This document shows positions 1 through 8,751 of a stretch of 64,000 nt of DNA, piece after piece. The translations under genes were made by a program, and so were the position numbers. Source of the stretch: Oscillospiraceae bacterium (lineage in GTDB: Bacteria; Bacillota_A; Clostridia; Oscillospirales; Ruminococcaceae); contig JAGAJA010000057.1 of the NCBI GenBank assembly GCA_017829075.1, positions 7,526 through 71,525 of the forward strand. The letters run 5' to 3'. The notes under the pieces were generated by a model. The model searched no databases. It was not told the DNA's origin and worked only from the letters and a program-made list of their open reading frames with translations. How positions within the stretch are numbered: position 1 is the first letter of the stretch; every line of letters starts with the position of its first letter.

Positions 1-82
1 GGCTCAGCTTAAGACAATGCTCGTGACAGCGTTTTCGCTGTTTGGATTTTCGACAAGTATATATTCCAAAGGAGGGGTACAA

Positions 83-505
83 ATGAACACCAGAAGCAAC
101 TTTTCAAAGGTAATTCAATATGCTGGGCTTTCGCTAGCAGGACTTGCTTTAGACTTTTTCTGCATACTGGGCTGCTTTTATATGCTGAGCGGTAATTTCC
201 TGCTGTATCTGATTGGAACCGCTCTGATGGCGGCCGTGTTCGGATTTCTTAATTCCTGCCTGCGCAGAATTATACAAAAGGACACTGGTTTTCCAACTAT
301 ATGGTACACGGCGGTGACGTTGTTGCTGCCGATAGTAGGGTCTGCTGCCGGGCTTATCGTGATACTTGTTAATAAGTATCGTGACCTCGGTTACGACAGC
401 AGAGGCATAACCCAAGGGTTTTGTACATTCTCACTTGTTACGTTTGCTTTGATGCTGATTTTCAGTTTCGTTTTCAACAGGGGAATGAAGAAAAGCCAAA
501 CTTAA
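83..505 (+). CDS. Small polytopic membrane protein, unknown function
   Basis: A 140-residue protein. The start at 83 is chosen because a strong ribosome binding site (GGAGGGG) sits 6-8 bases upstream; an in-frame start at 17 has none. Four hydrophobic segments are visible at roughly residues 10-35, 40-62, 75-98 and 112-135, joined by short charged loops, so it should span the membrane four times. I do not recognise the family. It ends 19 bases before the MoxR ATPase gene and may be cotranscribed with it; MoxR ATPases often work with membrane or vWA partners, but no functional link is shown by sequence. Confidence 0.7.
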   Translation: MNTRSNFSKVIQYAGLSLAGLALDFFCILGCFYMLSGNFLLYLIGTALMAAVFGFLNSCLRRIIQKDTGFPTIWYTAVTLLLPIVGSAAGLIVILVNKYRDLGYDSRGITQGFCTFSLVTFALMLIFSFVFNRGMKKSQT

Positions 506-524
506 TCAACTCAGGAGAAACCAG

Positions 525-1439
525 ATGAACGATAAAATAGAACAGCTTATTTCCAACATAGAAAAGGTGATAATCGGCAAGCGGTCGGTTATCGAAAAGA
601 TAGTCTGCGCCATGCTCGCGGGAGGTCATGTGCTTATAGAGGACGTCCCCGGAGTGGGCAAGACCCTGCTCGCCGAAACCCTTTCAAAGAGCGTTTCCGG
701 CAGTTTCGGGCGAATTCAGTTCACCCCGGATTTAATGCCCTCGGACGTTATCGGCTACACAATGGTGGACATCAACAGCGGCGTGAGCGAATACAAGCCC
801 GGCGCGGCGATGTGCAACTTCCTGCTGGCAGACGAGATAAACCGCGCCTCGCCAAAGGTGCAGTCCTCGCTTCTGGAGGCTATGGAGGAATTGCAGATCA
901 GCGTTGACGGCGTAACCCACCAGCTCCCGAAGCCGTTCATGACCCTCGCTACCCAGAACCCTATCGAAACCTTTGGTACTTATCACCTGCCGGAGGCTCA
1001 GCTTGACCGCTTCCTCATGCGCATTTCGGTAGGCTATCCCGACAGAGCCGCCGAGATGAAGATGCTGGAGATAATGCCCCAGCGGGTGGAGGTTTCCCCG
1101 GTGATGACCCTTGAGGAGCTTATTTCCTTGCGGGCGCAGGCGGCGGGAATTGCGGTGTCTGACAACGTTAAAGCGTACATTCTGTCGCTGGTGAGCGCGA
1201 CACGATTCATGCCGCAGGTGAAGCTGGGGGTAAGTCCCCGTGGTTCTATCGCCCTGTTCCGGGCGGCGCAGGCAATGGCGCTGATGAACGGCAGAAACTA
1301 CGCGACCCCGGACGATGTGAAGTCTGTCGCAGGGGCGGTGCTTTCCCACAGGATAATCCTTGCGGCGGGGCAGACGGATTACGGCGCGCCGTATGACATT
1401 ATAGTTCAGCTTCTGAATAGTACACCTGTTCCGGTATAA
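525..1439 (+). CDS. MoxR-family AAA+ ATPase
   Basis: 304 residues, normal for MoxR ATPases. Walker A is GVGKT (about residue 44), Walker B is LLADEINRAS (about 105), and the sensor-type stretch TLATQNPIE follows near 145, with the lid domain in the C-terminal third. MoxR proteins act as ATP-driven chaperones that assemble or activate cofactor-bearing or surface complexes. The usual companions (DUF58 and vWA or transglutaminase proteins) are absent; the only neighbour on this strand is the small membrane protein just upstream. A terminator follows directly, so the pair is probably a complete unit. The family call is secure, the client is unknown. Confidence 0.9.
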   Translation: MNDKIEQLISNIEKVIIGKRSVIEKIVCAMLAGGHVLIEDVPGVGKTLLAETLSKSVSGSFGRIQFTPDLMPSDVIGYTMVDINSGVSEYKPGAAMCNFLLADEINRASPKVQSSLLEAMEELQISVDGVTHQLPKPFMTLATQNPIETFGTYHLPEAQLDRFLMRISVGYPDRAAEMKMLEIMPQRVEVSPVMTLEELISLRAQAAGIAVSDNVKAYILSLVSATRFMPQVKLGVSPRGSIALFRAAQAMALMNGRNYATPDDVKSVAGAVLSHRIILAAGQTDYGAPYDIIVQLLNSTPVPV

Positions 1440-1445
1440 TAAAAT

Positions 1446-1480
1446 ATGCGCACAGTAAACCACCGTGCGCATTACTTTTT
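1446..1480 (+). terminator. Intrinsic terminator after the MoxR gene
   Basis: ATGCGCAC pairs with GTGCGCAT around an 11-base loop, followed by TTTTT at 1476-1480. It begins 7 bases after the MoxR stop codon. Confidence 0.75.
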
Positions 1481-1498
1481 GTAATATATTCTAAAAAA

Positions 1499-2203
1499 TC
1501 AACCGCTGGAAATATTAACAACCCTGCTCATTCCCTCGACTTCCTCGAACTGGAGGTGAAGCTCACCTCCGTCGAAATCCGCGTTGATCTCTCCGGGAGC
1601 CTCGGTGAATTTCGTGCCGTTCTGGAACAGAAATCCCGCTGCGAGCAGACGGTGGTCGCAGTAGAAGCCTCTGATGATCTCAAGATACTGCCGCAGGAAC
1701 GTCTGCAAGTCCGCCGGGGCGAATATCTCCTCCGGCAGCCCGTGAATTACTACGAAAGCGGCGCCGCCGTCATACGGGCAGCGGTAGTAGCAGAGATTCT
1801 CGGCTGAGGCTCCGCAGGTTGTCATGGACAGGTTGTGACCGTTGTGTAGCTCGTCTAGCATGAACTTTCCGGTTTGGAATTCCGGCAGATCCGGCAGGGA
1901 TTTTTTCGCCCGGTGGGAGGCTGCGACAGCCCTTTCCGGAAGTCCGCTCTCGGTGTGCGCCCAGCTCCACAGCCATGTGTTCTGGATATGGGATTCCGAG
2001 CCAAGTATCCCGGCTTTGAATTCTCTGCCGCCAAAGCGTATCAGTCCCTCCGCGGGATTAAGCTCCCAGCCGTTGTCGCCGATCACTGTTTCGCCCATTC
2101 TGTTCTGGCGCAGGAATGCCTGTCCCGCCGCCAGCGAGAGCAGGTCTAGCATATTAGTTTTGTCAAATTTTACAGGGCAGTCAAGCACTGAACGATTTTC
2201 CAT
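1499..2203 (-). CDS. DUF6882-like cytosolic protein
   Basis: 234 residues, no signal peptide or membrane segment. A central block with the stretch WELNPAEGLIRF, then ILGSES and a Trp-rich TWLWSWAH, resembles the DUF6882 family, recalled from memory rather than searched. The start at 2203 has GGAGAG 6 bases upstream. It lies 2 bases after the stop of the next gene upstream on the same strand (2206-2562), so the two should be cotranscribed. Function unknown; the DUF assignment is moderately sure. Confidence 0.6.
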   Translation of the reverse strand: MENRSVLDCPVKFDKTNMLDLLSLAAGQAFLRQNRMGETVIGDNGWELNPAEGLIRFGGREFKAGILGSESHIQNTWLWSWAHTESGLPERAVAASHRAKKSLPDLPEFQTGKFMLDELHNGHNLSMTTCGASAENLCYYRCPYDGGAAFVVIHGLPEEIFAPADLQTFLRQYLEIIRGFYCDHRLLAAGFLFQNGTKFTEAPGEINADFDGGELHLQFEEVEGMSRVVNISSG

Positions 2204-2205
2204 AG

Positions 2206-2562
2206 TTACTCTCCGATATTGATATTCTGACCGAATTTTCTGAGGATATCCCGCATGAGCAGCTTGTCGATCTGATAAAGCTTAGTCCGTCCGCGGGGCA
2301 GGTCGTCCGTCCGAAGCTCAAAGCGCAGCCAGACCTCCGAATAGTCCTCCTCGTAGAAAAAGGTGCAGAGCAGATACTTGTTCTTTGTCGCGTAATAGTT
2401 CACCGGGGTGAAGCTCAGAACACTTCTCAAGTCCTGATCCATCTGCTGTTCCGTTTCGGCGATAGTCATTGGCTCAAACTGAACTTTTTTGGTGCGGGGG
2501 AGTTCCTCCGCGCGCTTTTCCTCCTCGGATTTCCCGATCTTCTTTTTGAACAGTCCGAACAT
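2206..2562 (-). CDS. Hypothetical cytosolic protein, first gene of a two-gene unit
   Basis: 118 residues with a lysine-rich N terminus (FGLFKKKIGKSEEEKRAEE) followed by a mixed alpha/beta region containing conserved-looking aromatic positions. AAAGGCGGTGA precedes the start by about 6 bases. It is tightly followed by the DUF6882-like gene. I do not recognise the family. No membrane segment or catalytic motif is visible. Confidence 0.6.
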   Translation of the reverse strand: MFGLFKKKIGKSEEEKRAEELPRTKKVQFEPMTIAETEQQMDQDLRSVLSFTPVNYYATKNKYLLCTFFYEEDYSEVWLRFELRTDDLPRGRTKLYQIDKLLMRDILRKFGQNINIGE

Positions 2563-2647
2563 TACACGTCACCGCCTTTTAGTATATAGCATAAGAGTTG
2601 ATTTGTCAAGAAGCGCCGCCGCGTTGACCGCAGCGGCGCAGCCTTGT

Positions 2648-2800
2648 TAGGGAAACGCTGATTAAATCAAATTCGCCCCGTTCAAACGCGCATACTCACG
2701 CGGCGGGTTTTGCGCAACAAGAAACATTTTACTTATAGCATTAGTTATATTTTGTGCAAAACCAGATTTGATACGCTGCGCTTTAATCAGCGTGTCCTTA
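2648..2800 (+). mobile_element. MITE-like repeat, copy 1 (long form), TA-flanked
   Basis: Terminal inverted repeats GGGAAACGCTGATTAAA and TTTAATCAGCGTGTCC lie between TA dinucleotides. The core phrase ACTCACGCGGCGGGTTTTG is shared with copy 2, and with small changes in copies 3 and 4. This copy is about 55 bp longer than the others: the extra piece lies near 2711-2766 and has its own inverted repeat (GTTTTGCGCAA at 2707-2717, TTGTGCAAAAC at 2752-2762). The right end overlaps the stop codon of the GGDEF-EAL gene. Confidence 0.75.
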
Positions 2801-5425
2801 GTTTTCCGTCATCTTTTCGATGAATTCCTTGTCCCGGAGGGGTCTGCCGTTGAATATTCCCTCGATGAGGTCAACGTCATATCCGCTCAGCGAAGCAAGA
2901 TCGCGGGGGCTGTCGATATCCTTTGCGCAGACAGCGATCTTCTTCTCCCGCGCAAGCTTGATGAGGGATTTCACGAAGGCAGAGGATACGCTGTCGCCGG
3001 ACATTCGTGACGCTTTTATCTTCACTGTCTTTACCGCGGGATTATCCAGCGGCTCGGCGGTGAAATACCCTGCGCCGGTGTCGTCTGCGATCACGTTCAC
3101 GCCCATTTCCGAGAGCTGCTGGAGGTAGACGCTGCCGCTGTTGAGTGTGCCGGCTTTCTCTGAAACGGCAATGCTCACCGCGCTCGGCGGGAGTGAATAT
3201 TCCAGCAGAGTGCTCTGAAGTATCTCTACGGAAACCTCGCTGTTTAGGATATTTTCAGGGATATTGAAGCTTACCCGGAAATCCGGGAAGCCAAGCTCCC
3301 TCACTCTTGCGCAGAAGTGACAGATCTGGTCTGTGGCAAATCTGTAAAGCTGCTTTGAAAGCCCAAGCTGGTCGATTATCGGCAGGAACCGGTCGCGGGG
3401 AACAGTCATTTCCTCGTTGCCCCAGAACAGGCTTGCCTCGCAGCAGTGAAGCGCTCCGGTGTTCATTTCCAGCACCGGCTGATAGAGGTAATAGAAGCCG
3501 GTGAAGCCGCTTTCCGCCGCGTCGGTGATAAGCTTTTTCACCATGAGGTTGTCGGTGAGGTTCTCTTCAAGACCCTCGGAATAGCACACAGCGTCCTCAA
3601 AGCGGCGCTCCTTTGCGAGTCGGAGCGTATGCGTTGCCGCATTCACGCAGGACTGAATGCTCTCTGCGTCGTGCGGGTAGATAGTAAATCCGGCATAAAC
3701 CCGGATATGATGCTCGTTATCGTGCAGATACCATGGTGAGCGGAACTTCGTCAGCACTGCCTGCGCGAACTGCCGCGCCTCCTCCCGCTGAATGCCGCTC
3801 AGCATTATGAACAGGATATCTCCTGAGAAGCGGTACACCTTTTTGGGGCCGCTGCACGGGAGTGCCTGAATATATTCGGCGCAGCTCTTCAGGATATCAT
3901 CGGAATATTCAAAGCCGTATATCTCGGAAATGTTCTTGAGGTTGGAGAACTCCACTGCCAGCACAGCGCCGCTTCTGTTTTCGGATATCTCGTCCGAAAA
4001 ATCCCGCTCAAACATACTGCGGTTGGGGATATTTGTGGAAATATCATAGTAAGCCAGACGTTCAAGCCTTGTTCTGGAGTTGTGCAGCTCTTCTTCAAGG
4101 AACAGCTTATATATAACAGTAGATAGTAGCTGAGTCAGGCTTTTAAGCAGGGTGCGCTCACGGCTGCTCCATTCCCGGTCGGAGGTCTTTGCGGTATACA
4201 GCAGGACACCGCGGTTTGTACCCTGATCGTAGGTGCGGGCAAGCACGCAGCTCAGATTTTTTCCGTCCCTGTCCTGACCTATGGTTTTTCTGTCGGTGCA
4301 GACGATACCGCTGTAATCCAGTTCCTCCTGAATTTCCGGCTTGCAGACGAAATTCACCATGATAGGCAGCACCATGCCGGATTTGTCCAGCTTATAGGAT
4401 TTCACCGGGTTCATATCGTCGGTGCAGAATTCTATCTCAGACAGCCCGAAATGCTCGGTGATAAGCAGGGTGATGTTCCGTATCGCGGTCTTGGTGTCCG
4501 GGCTTTGCAGGAATATGGAATACACTCCGTTCACAAGTATCTGATCCTCAAAATTCTGTCCCAGCAGCTTGTTTGCATTCTGGGAGGTTTCCATTTCGTC
4601 CACCAGCGCAACATAGGAATTTGCTACGCTGGAAACGGTATGCACCATTGTGTCCAGAAGCTGAGCGTTTCCGTCCACCGTTTCCTGATCCTCGCCGGTG
4701 ATTATCCAGCTTCCTATGGTCTGGTGGCGCACTCTTATGCTCTTTTTCCGCTGGTAGTCCATTTTGTTGAGGTTGAGGTGCTTATCCTGCCCGGTGGGGG
4801 AGATAACGCTGCCGTCATTGTCGGTTATCGCGGAGTAAAGCCCCTTTGTCTGGGAAAAGGGCTGCTGTATCCTTACAAGATAATCCTCGCCGAGAATGTC
4901 CCGCAGGGTATAGGTGCTCTGATCGTTCAGCTTTACGCTGTGCTTGCTGCGGTAGCGTCGCATTACCACGTCCTCACCCTCACAGTCGAGATACGCGGTG
5001 ACGTTGAACATCATTCCCTCAATGAAATCAAGCAGGGAGCTGCCTCGGCGCACTTTTCCGGTTATGTAGAACCATTCGTAAACGCCGCCGTTGTTAAGCC
5101 GCGCGTGTACCTTTATCTCATTGGCAGTTCCGGCGATGACCTGACTTATCACCTCGCAGAACGGCTGATAGTCGTCCGGGTGAACGGTTTCGCCCATGAT
5201 TATTGTATCTCCTGCGGCACCCAGCGGACAGCTCCCCGCGAGTATCTTCGCCGGGAATCCCTGATGAAAGCTCATGGAATATGCAAGATTGCCGCTGTTT
5301 TCTACTGCTGCGTACAGCAGACTGCCGCCGTTCTCCGCGGCGGTTTTGTATTTGCTTGGCTGCTTTATTGCGCTGATGTTTTGTACGTAGTCGATCGTGT
5401 TACTTGTTTTGCTCTGATTGCTCAA
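2798..5425 (-). CDS. PAS-GAF-GGDEF-EAL protein with degenerate catalytic motifs
   Basis: 875 residues, soluble. Order: a PAS-like sensor (about 40-150), a GAF-like region (about 300-430), a diguanylate cyclase fold (about 450-615) and an EAL fold (about 630-870). The GGDEF signature reads FSGDI and the EAL signature reads CEASLFW, so cyclase activity is unlikely and phosphodiesterase activity is doubtful. Several EAL positions remain, for example SFNIP, VSE, ADDTGAGY and VKIK. A TTG start at 5425 with GAGGTG upstream fits best. The stop codon TAA comes from the end of the MITE copy at 2648-2800. It may bind c-di-GMP or another nucleotide as a receptor; that is inference. Confidence 0.85.
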   Translation of the reverse strand: MSNQSKTSNTIDYVQNISAIKQPSKYKTAAENGGSLLYAAVENSGNLAYSMSFHQGFPAKILAGSCPLGAAGDTIIMGETVHPDDYQPFCEVISQVIAGTANEIKVHARLNNGGVYEWFYITGKVRRGSSLLDFIEGMMFNVTAYLDCEGEDVVMRRYRSKHSVKLNDQSTYTLRDILGEDYLVRIQQPFSQTKGLYSAITDNDGSVISPTGQDKHLNLNKMDYQRKKSIRVRHQTIGSWIITGEDQETVDGNAQLLDTMVHTVSSVANSYVALVDEMETSQNANKLLGQNFEDQILVNGVYSIFLQSPDTKTAIRNITLLITEHFGLSEIEFCTDDMNPVKSYKLDKSGMVLPIMVNFVCKPEIQEELDYSGIVCTDRKTIGQDRDGKNLSCVLARTYDQGTNRGVLLYTAKTSDREWSSRERTLLKSLTQLLSTVIYKLFLEEELHNSRTRLERLAYYDISTNIPNRSMFERDFSDEISENRSGAVLAVEFSNLKNISEIYGFEYSDDILKSCAEYIQALPCSGPKKVYRFSGDILFIMLSGIQREEARQFAQAVLTKFRSPWYLHDNEHHIRVYAGFTIYPHDAESIQSCVNAATHTLRLAKERRFEDAVCYSEGLEENLTDNLMVKKLITDAAESGFTGFYYLYQPVLEMNTGALHCCEASLFWGNEEMTVPRDRFLPIIDQLGLSKQLYRFATDQICHFCARVRELGFPDFRVSFNIPENILNSEVSVEILQSTLLEYSLPPSAVSIAVSEKAGTLNSGSVYLQQLSEMGVNVIADDTGAGYFTAEPLDNPAVKTVKIKASRMSGDSVSSAFVKSLIKLAREKKIAVCAKDIDSPRDLASLSGYDVDLIEGIFNGRPLRDKEFIEKMTEN

Positions 5426-5736
5426 GCTTTATCACCTCGTAGGATAGTGCGTTAATCTTTTATCAATCATATACAACATCTGTTTCCTTATGTATTCATT
5501 TTATCACAAAACATTTAACTTTTCAAGTGCTTTTTTGTGAATTTTACAATATTTCATTAAAATTTCACTGAATATCTTAGGCTCATATCAATTTATCGGG
5601 TAATTATCCGGCAGGACACGCGTATTTCGGAGCTTCCACATTTTTTAATTCCGGCGCGGTTTTCCGGGACATGAACTCAGTTCTTGCTCATATGGTTAAT
5701 TGTGTGACAATAATTCAACACATGAAGAAAAACTCC
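5426..5736. other. AT-rich intergenic region upstream of the GGDEF-EAL gene
   Basis: About 310 bases that should hold the promoter of the minus-strand GGDEF-EAL gene. I see AT-rich sequence but no convincing -35/-10 pair, no repeat and no coding frame with a ribosome binding site. Confidence 0.4.
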
Positions 5737-5775
5737 GTAAAAAACCGGGTCAGTTAAGGAATTTCTGACCCGGTT
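5737..5775 (-). terminator. Intrinsic terminator of the sigma/membrane regulator operon
   Basis: AACCGGGTCAG pairs with CTGACCCGGTT over 11 bp; read on the minus strand it is followed by a run of six T. It lies about 40 bases beyond the stop codon of the gene at 5815-6840. Confidence 0.8.
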
Positions 5776-5814
5776 TATTCCGTGCAATTATATTGTATGC
5801 GCTATCCGGCGGTA

Positions 5815-6840
5815 TTATTCCGCGATAAGGCTCGTGAATGCACCGATGAACGCACCATTCCCGCTGAAGAGATAAAGGACATTCCCGTCGGGATAGATCA
5901 GGTAATCCCTGCCGTCTGCGGCGTTCACTACCGAAATGCAGTCCGGCGGGCAGTCTATGGCAGAGATGCTGCTGTCCGGGAAGTAGTCGATGCCGTCAAA
6001 TGTGAGCTGATAAACTATCACCGACAGACCATTACCGAGTTCCTCTGATTCATCGGGTTCACAGTCGTCTGTAACCACCTCGTCTTCGCATTCTTCGCAT
6101 TCTGGAACATCTTCTTCGATATCTGCTTCCGCCTCATCGTAAGAGCCTTCTTCTTCTTCTTCTGCTTCCGCACCATCGTACCAGCCGTCTCCGATTTCAT
6201 CGGGGAGTGTCCCATTATCTGAGATGTCATCAGTGGGCAGAATGCCCTGTATCTGATCGGAATTGCCTAATTTATCATCGCTGTCGTTGCCGTCGGTGGC
6301 AATGGCATTGTCCGGAAGATCGCCGGTAAAACCGTTTCCGTCTGATATGGGATCGTATGAAGAGGTCTCGTCTATGGACTGATCCACCGCTTCATCATAT
6401 TCCGAAGCGTCCTCTGCCACTTCGTCAACTTCATCAGCAGAGCTTTCTTGAGAAGTTGGTCGGGAGTTACCTTTAGCCGATTCCGCTGCGTCAGCATCAT
6501 ATGCCGGTAGGTCGGTTATCTGCATAGAACCGTTGTCCTCGTCAGAGGCTATCTCCATGCTTGCTGCTGAGGAAACGCTGCCGCTGATCATATTATCAGA
6601 GCTATTCAGCCTAGGAATCAGCACTACCGCCGCAAGGGTGATACATGCGCAGGCGGCTGCGGCTCCGCCGATGTAAGCTATTCTTCTGAGGGGGAGCGGC
6701 TTTTTCTTTTCCGGGATATCTGCTGATCCCTCAGGATCGGCTTCTATCTTAGCCATGACCGCCGCCTTCATGCGGGCAATTGATTCCTTGTCCGGGGAAA
6801 TGCTCTCCGCCGACTTTTTGTATTCGTCCTTGAAGTTCAT
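5815..6840 (-). CDS. Probable anti-sigma factor, single-pass membrane protein
   Basis: 341 residues: a ~50-residue charged cytosolic N terminus, one transmembrane segment (about residues 53-76), then a long low-complexity Asp/Glu/Ser region (about 80-255) and a small C-terminal globular part of beta-strand character. Its start codon overlaps the stop of the ECF sigma gene (ATGA), the usual arrangement for a sigma factor and its membrane-bound inhibitor. No zinc anti-sigma motif (HxxxCxxC) is seen, so the role rests on context and topology. The acidic extracellular stretch could reach through the cell wall. Confidence 0.65.
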   Translation of the reverse strand: MNFKDEYKKSAESISPDKESIARMKAAVMAKIEADPEGSADIPEKKKPLPLRRIAYIGGAAAACACITLAAVVLIPRLNSSDNMISGSVSSAASMEIASDEDNGSMQITDLPAYDADAAESAKGNSRPTSQESSADEVDEVAEDASEYDEAVDQSIDETSSYDPISDGNGFTGDLPDNAIATDGNDSDDKLGNSDQIQGILPTDDISDNGTLPDEIGDGWYDGAEAEEEEEGSYDEAEADIEEDVPECEECEDEVVTDDCEPDESEELGNGLSVIVYQLTFDGIDYFPDSSISAIDCPPDCISVVNAADGRDYLIYPDGNVLYLFSGNGAFIGAFTSLIAE

Positions 6841-7397
6841 CAGAAATCCACCTCCCCTTCAATTCCTGCGTACTTTATCAGCAGCGGTTTCAGCAGCTTT
6901 CGGGCGCGGCTGAGCTGCGATTTCACCGTGGATTCTCCAAGCCCTGTCGCGGCGCTTATCTGCGCTATCGACATATCCTCGAAGTAAAACAGGTGAATTA
7001 CCGTCCGGTATTTGTCAGGCAGCCGCATTACCGCGTTCAGCACGGCGTTTCGGCGCTCTGTTTTCTCATAATTCTCCTCGCAGTCGGAATATTCCGGCTG
7101 ATTATCCGGGTCGTCAATGTTCTTAAGGAGATCACCCCCGGCGCGGTGCCTGTTCCACGCCGAGCCAGCAGTGCTGTTGGCGCAGTTCACCGCACACCGG
7201 ATAAGCCATGCTTTCCGGTGCTCCTCGCTTGTGTATATCATGCCGGCGCGGAAGTACCTCAGGAACACGTCCTGGGTCACGTCCTCGGCGTCGCTTCGGT
7301 TTGCAAGGCGCGTGAAAGCTATCCTATACACCATCGGCATATAGAATTCCATTACCTCTTCAAAGCTTTCCGCTGCGCAGAGCGATAATGTGTCCAT
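6840..7397 (-). CDS. ECF-type RNA polymerase sigma factor
   Basis: 185 residues from the ATG at 7397, which has GACGGAG upstream. Region 2 is visible as DAEDVTQDVFLRYF (about 40-55) and region 4 as LPDKYRTVIHLFYFED followed by the helix-turn-helix IAQISAATGLGESTVKSQLS (about 125-165). It directs transcription of a stress or envelope regulon whose members cannot be read from this window. It is translationally coupled to the membrane protein that follows, its probable inhibitor. Confidence 0.9.
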   Translation of the reverse strand: MDTLSLCAAESFEEVMEFYMPMVYRIAFTRLANRSDAEDVTQDVFLRYFRAGMIYTSEEHRKAWLIRCAVNCANSTAGSAWNRHRAGGDLLKNIDDPDNQPEYSDCEENYEKTERRNAVLNAVMRLPDKYRTVIHLFYFEDMSIAQISAATGLGESTVKSQLSRARKLLKPLLIKYAGIEGEVDF

Positions 7398-7499
7398 ATT
7401 TTTTCTCCGTCGGAATACGGGCTTTCGTCCGTATGAATTCATAAATAATACCGGGCAGATACAAAAAAGGTTGCAGATTTTCTGAAAAAATTGAAGAAA

Positions 7500-8696
7500 T
7501 TACAGAGCGGCGGACTTTTTGTACGCGATTCCGCCTTTTATTACGGTAAGTTCCGGAGTGGTCATAATATCCAGCGGGTCGCCGGAGAACAGGGAGAAAT
7601 CCGCGTCCTTTCCGACTTCGACAGAGCCTATCCTGTCCGCTGCTCCAAGAGCTTCCGCCGCATTGATTGTAATGCAGCGAAGCGCTTCATCATAAGAAAG
7701 ACCGCCCCTGACCGCCAGAGCCGCAGTGAGCGGCAGGTACTGGATAGGGGTTTCCGGGTGGTCGGTGCAGAGCGCGAATTTTATACCGTGCTGCGCCAGC
7801 GCCGCTGGAGTGGAGATATCGTGATTTGCAAGCTCCGGCTTGCCCCGGTCGCCGAATATCGGACCGAGGACTACCGCCGGCATATCCTCGGAGAGGTCGT
7901 CTGCGATAAGCGCGCCGTCGGTGCAGTGTATCAGGACGTAATCCAGCCCGAATTCCTCAGAAATTCTCATGGCTGTGAAGATATCGTCCGCACGGTGGCA
8001 GTGGAAATGCGCCTTGAGCGGGTGCTCCTTGTCGAACAGCGGCAGCAGCGCCTCACATTTCATGTCAAAGTCCGGCAGGGAGATCTCGTCATCTGTTCCC
8101 TTGAGACGGTTGTATTCCGCGAGGTCGTCCCGGTAGCGCCGCGCCTTGATGAGCTGCTCCCGGATAATTGCGGCGGTAGCCATGCGGGTCACTGGGGTTT
8201 CGTCCCGGTCGTTGTAGGTGTTCTTGGGGTTTTCGCCCAGCGCAAACTTTATCGCCGCCGGGGATTTCATCACAAGGCGGTCTACCCGCTTGCTACCCCA
8301 TGTTTTCATTATAATAAAGGAACCGCCTATCGGGTTGGAGCTTCCCACTCCGGTGCAGACCGAGGTAACTCCGGCGGAAACCGCGTCCTTAAAGCAGCGG
8401 TCAAGGGGATTTACGCTGTCAACAGCGCGGAGGTGCGGGGTGGAGGGGTCGGTGTCCTCGTTTCCGTCCTCACCCTCGAAGCAAAGCGCGTCGTTCCACA
8501 TACCGATGTGGCAGTGGGCGTCAATAAATCCGGGGTAGAGGGTCAGCCCCTTTCCGTCTATGGTCTCCTCGCTGGGCTGAGGAGCAAATCCGTTCATATC
8601 TCCTATCTCGGTGAAAACTCCGTCAGCGCACCGCACAAAGCCGCAGCCGTAGTCCCTTTCTGCCATTGTAATAATTTTAACGTTTGTAATTACCAT
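7500..8696 (-). CDS. Metal-dependent amidohydrolase (imidazolonepropionase-like)
   Basis: 398 residues from the ATG at 8696 (AAAGGGA upstream). Amidohydrolase superfamily marks are present in order: the HCHIG metal motif (about residue 62), HFHCHRADD (about 230), HCTDG (about 255) and CTDHPETP (about 310, the catalytic Asp region). The C terminus ends with a typical beta strand, LTVIKGGIAYKK. These enzymes hydrolyse cyclic amides, imides or related C-N bonds using one or two metal ions; the substrate cannot be named. It follows the aro/fab unit after a terminator, so it may have its own promoter. Confidence 0.8.
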   Translation of the reverse strand: MVITNVKIITMAERDYGCGFVRCADGVFTEIGDMNGFAPQPSEETIDGKGLTLYPGFIDAHCHIGMWNDALCFEGEDGNEDTDPSTPHLRAVDSVNPLDRCFKDAVSAGVTSVCTGVGSSNPIGGSFIIMKTWGSKRVDRLVMKSPAAIKFALGENPKNTYNDRDETPVTRMATAAIIREQLIKARRYRDDLAEYNRLKGTDDEISLPDFDMKCEALLPLFDKEHPLKAHFHCHRADDIFTAMRISEEFGLDYVLIHCTDGALIADDLSEDMPAVVLGPIFGDRGKPELANHDISTPAALAQHGIKFALCTDHPETPIQYLPLTAALAVRGGLSYDEALRCITINAAEALGAADRIGSVEVGKDADFSLFSGDPLDIMTTPELTVIKGGIAYKKSAAL

Positions 8697-8706
8697 ATTA
8701 TTCCCT

Positions 8707-8746
8707 TTGAAAAAAACAGCCGCCAGACCAATGACCCGGCGGCTGA
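8707..8746 (-). terminator. Intrinsic terminator after aroK
   Basis: CAGCCGCC pairs with GGCGGCTG, and on the minus strand the hairpin is followed by seven T (the A run at plus 8709-8715). It separates aroK from the amidohydrolase gene. Confidence 0.75.
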
Positions 8747-8751
8747 ACCAG

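Noticed and set aside
4451..5455. Long plus-strand frame opposite the GGDEF-EAL gene
   Set aside because: It is a shadow frame; the minus-strand product has clear domains and a ribosome binding site.
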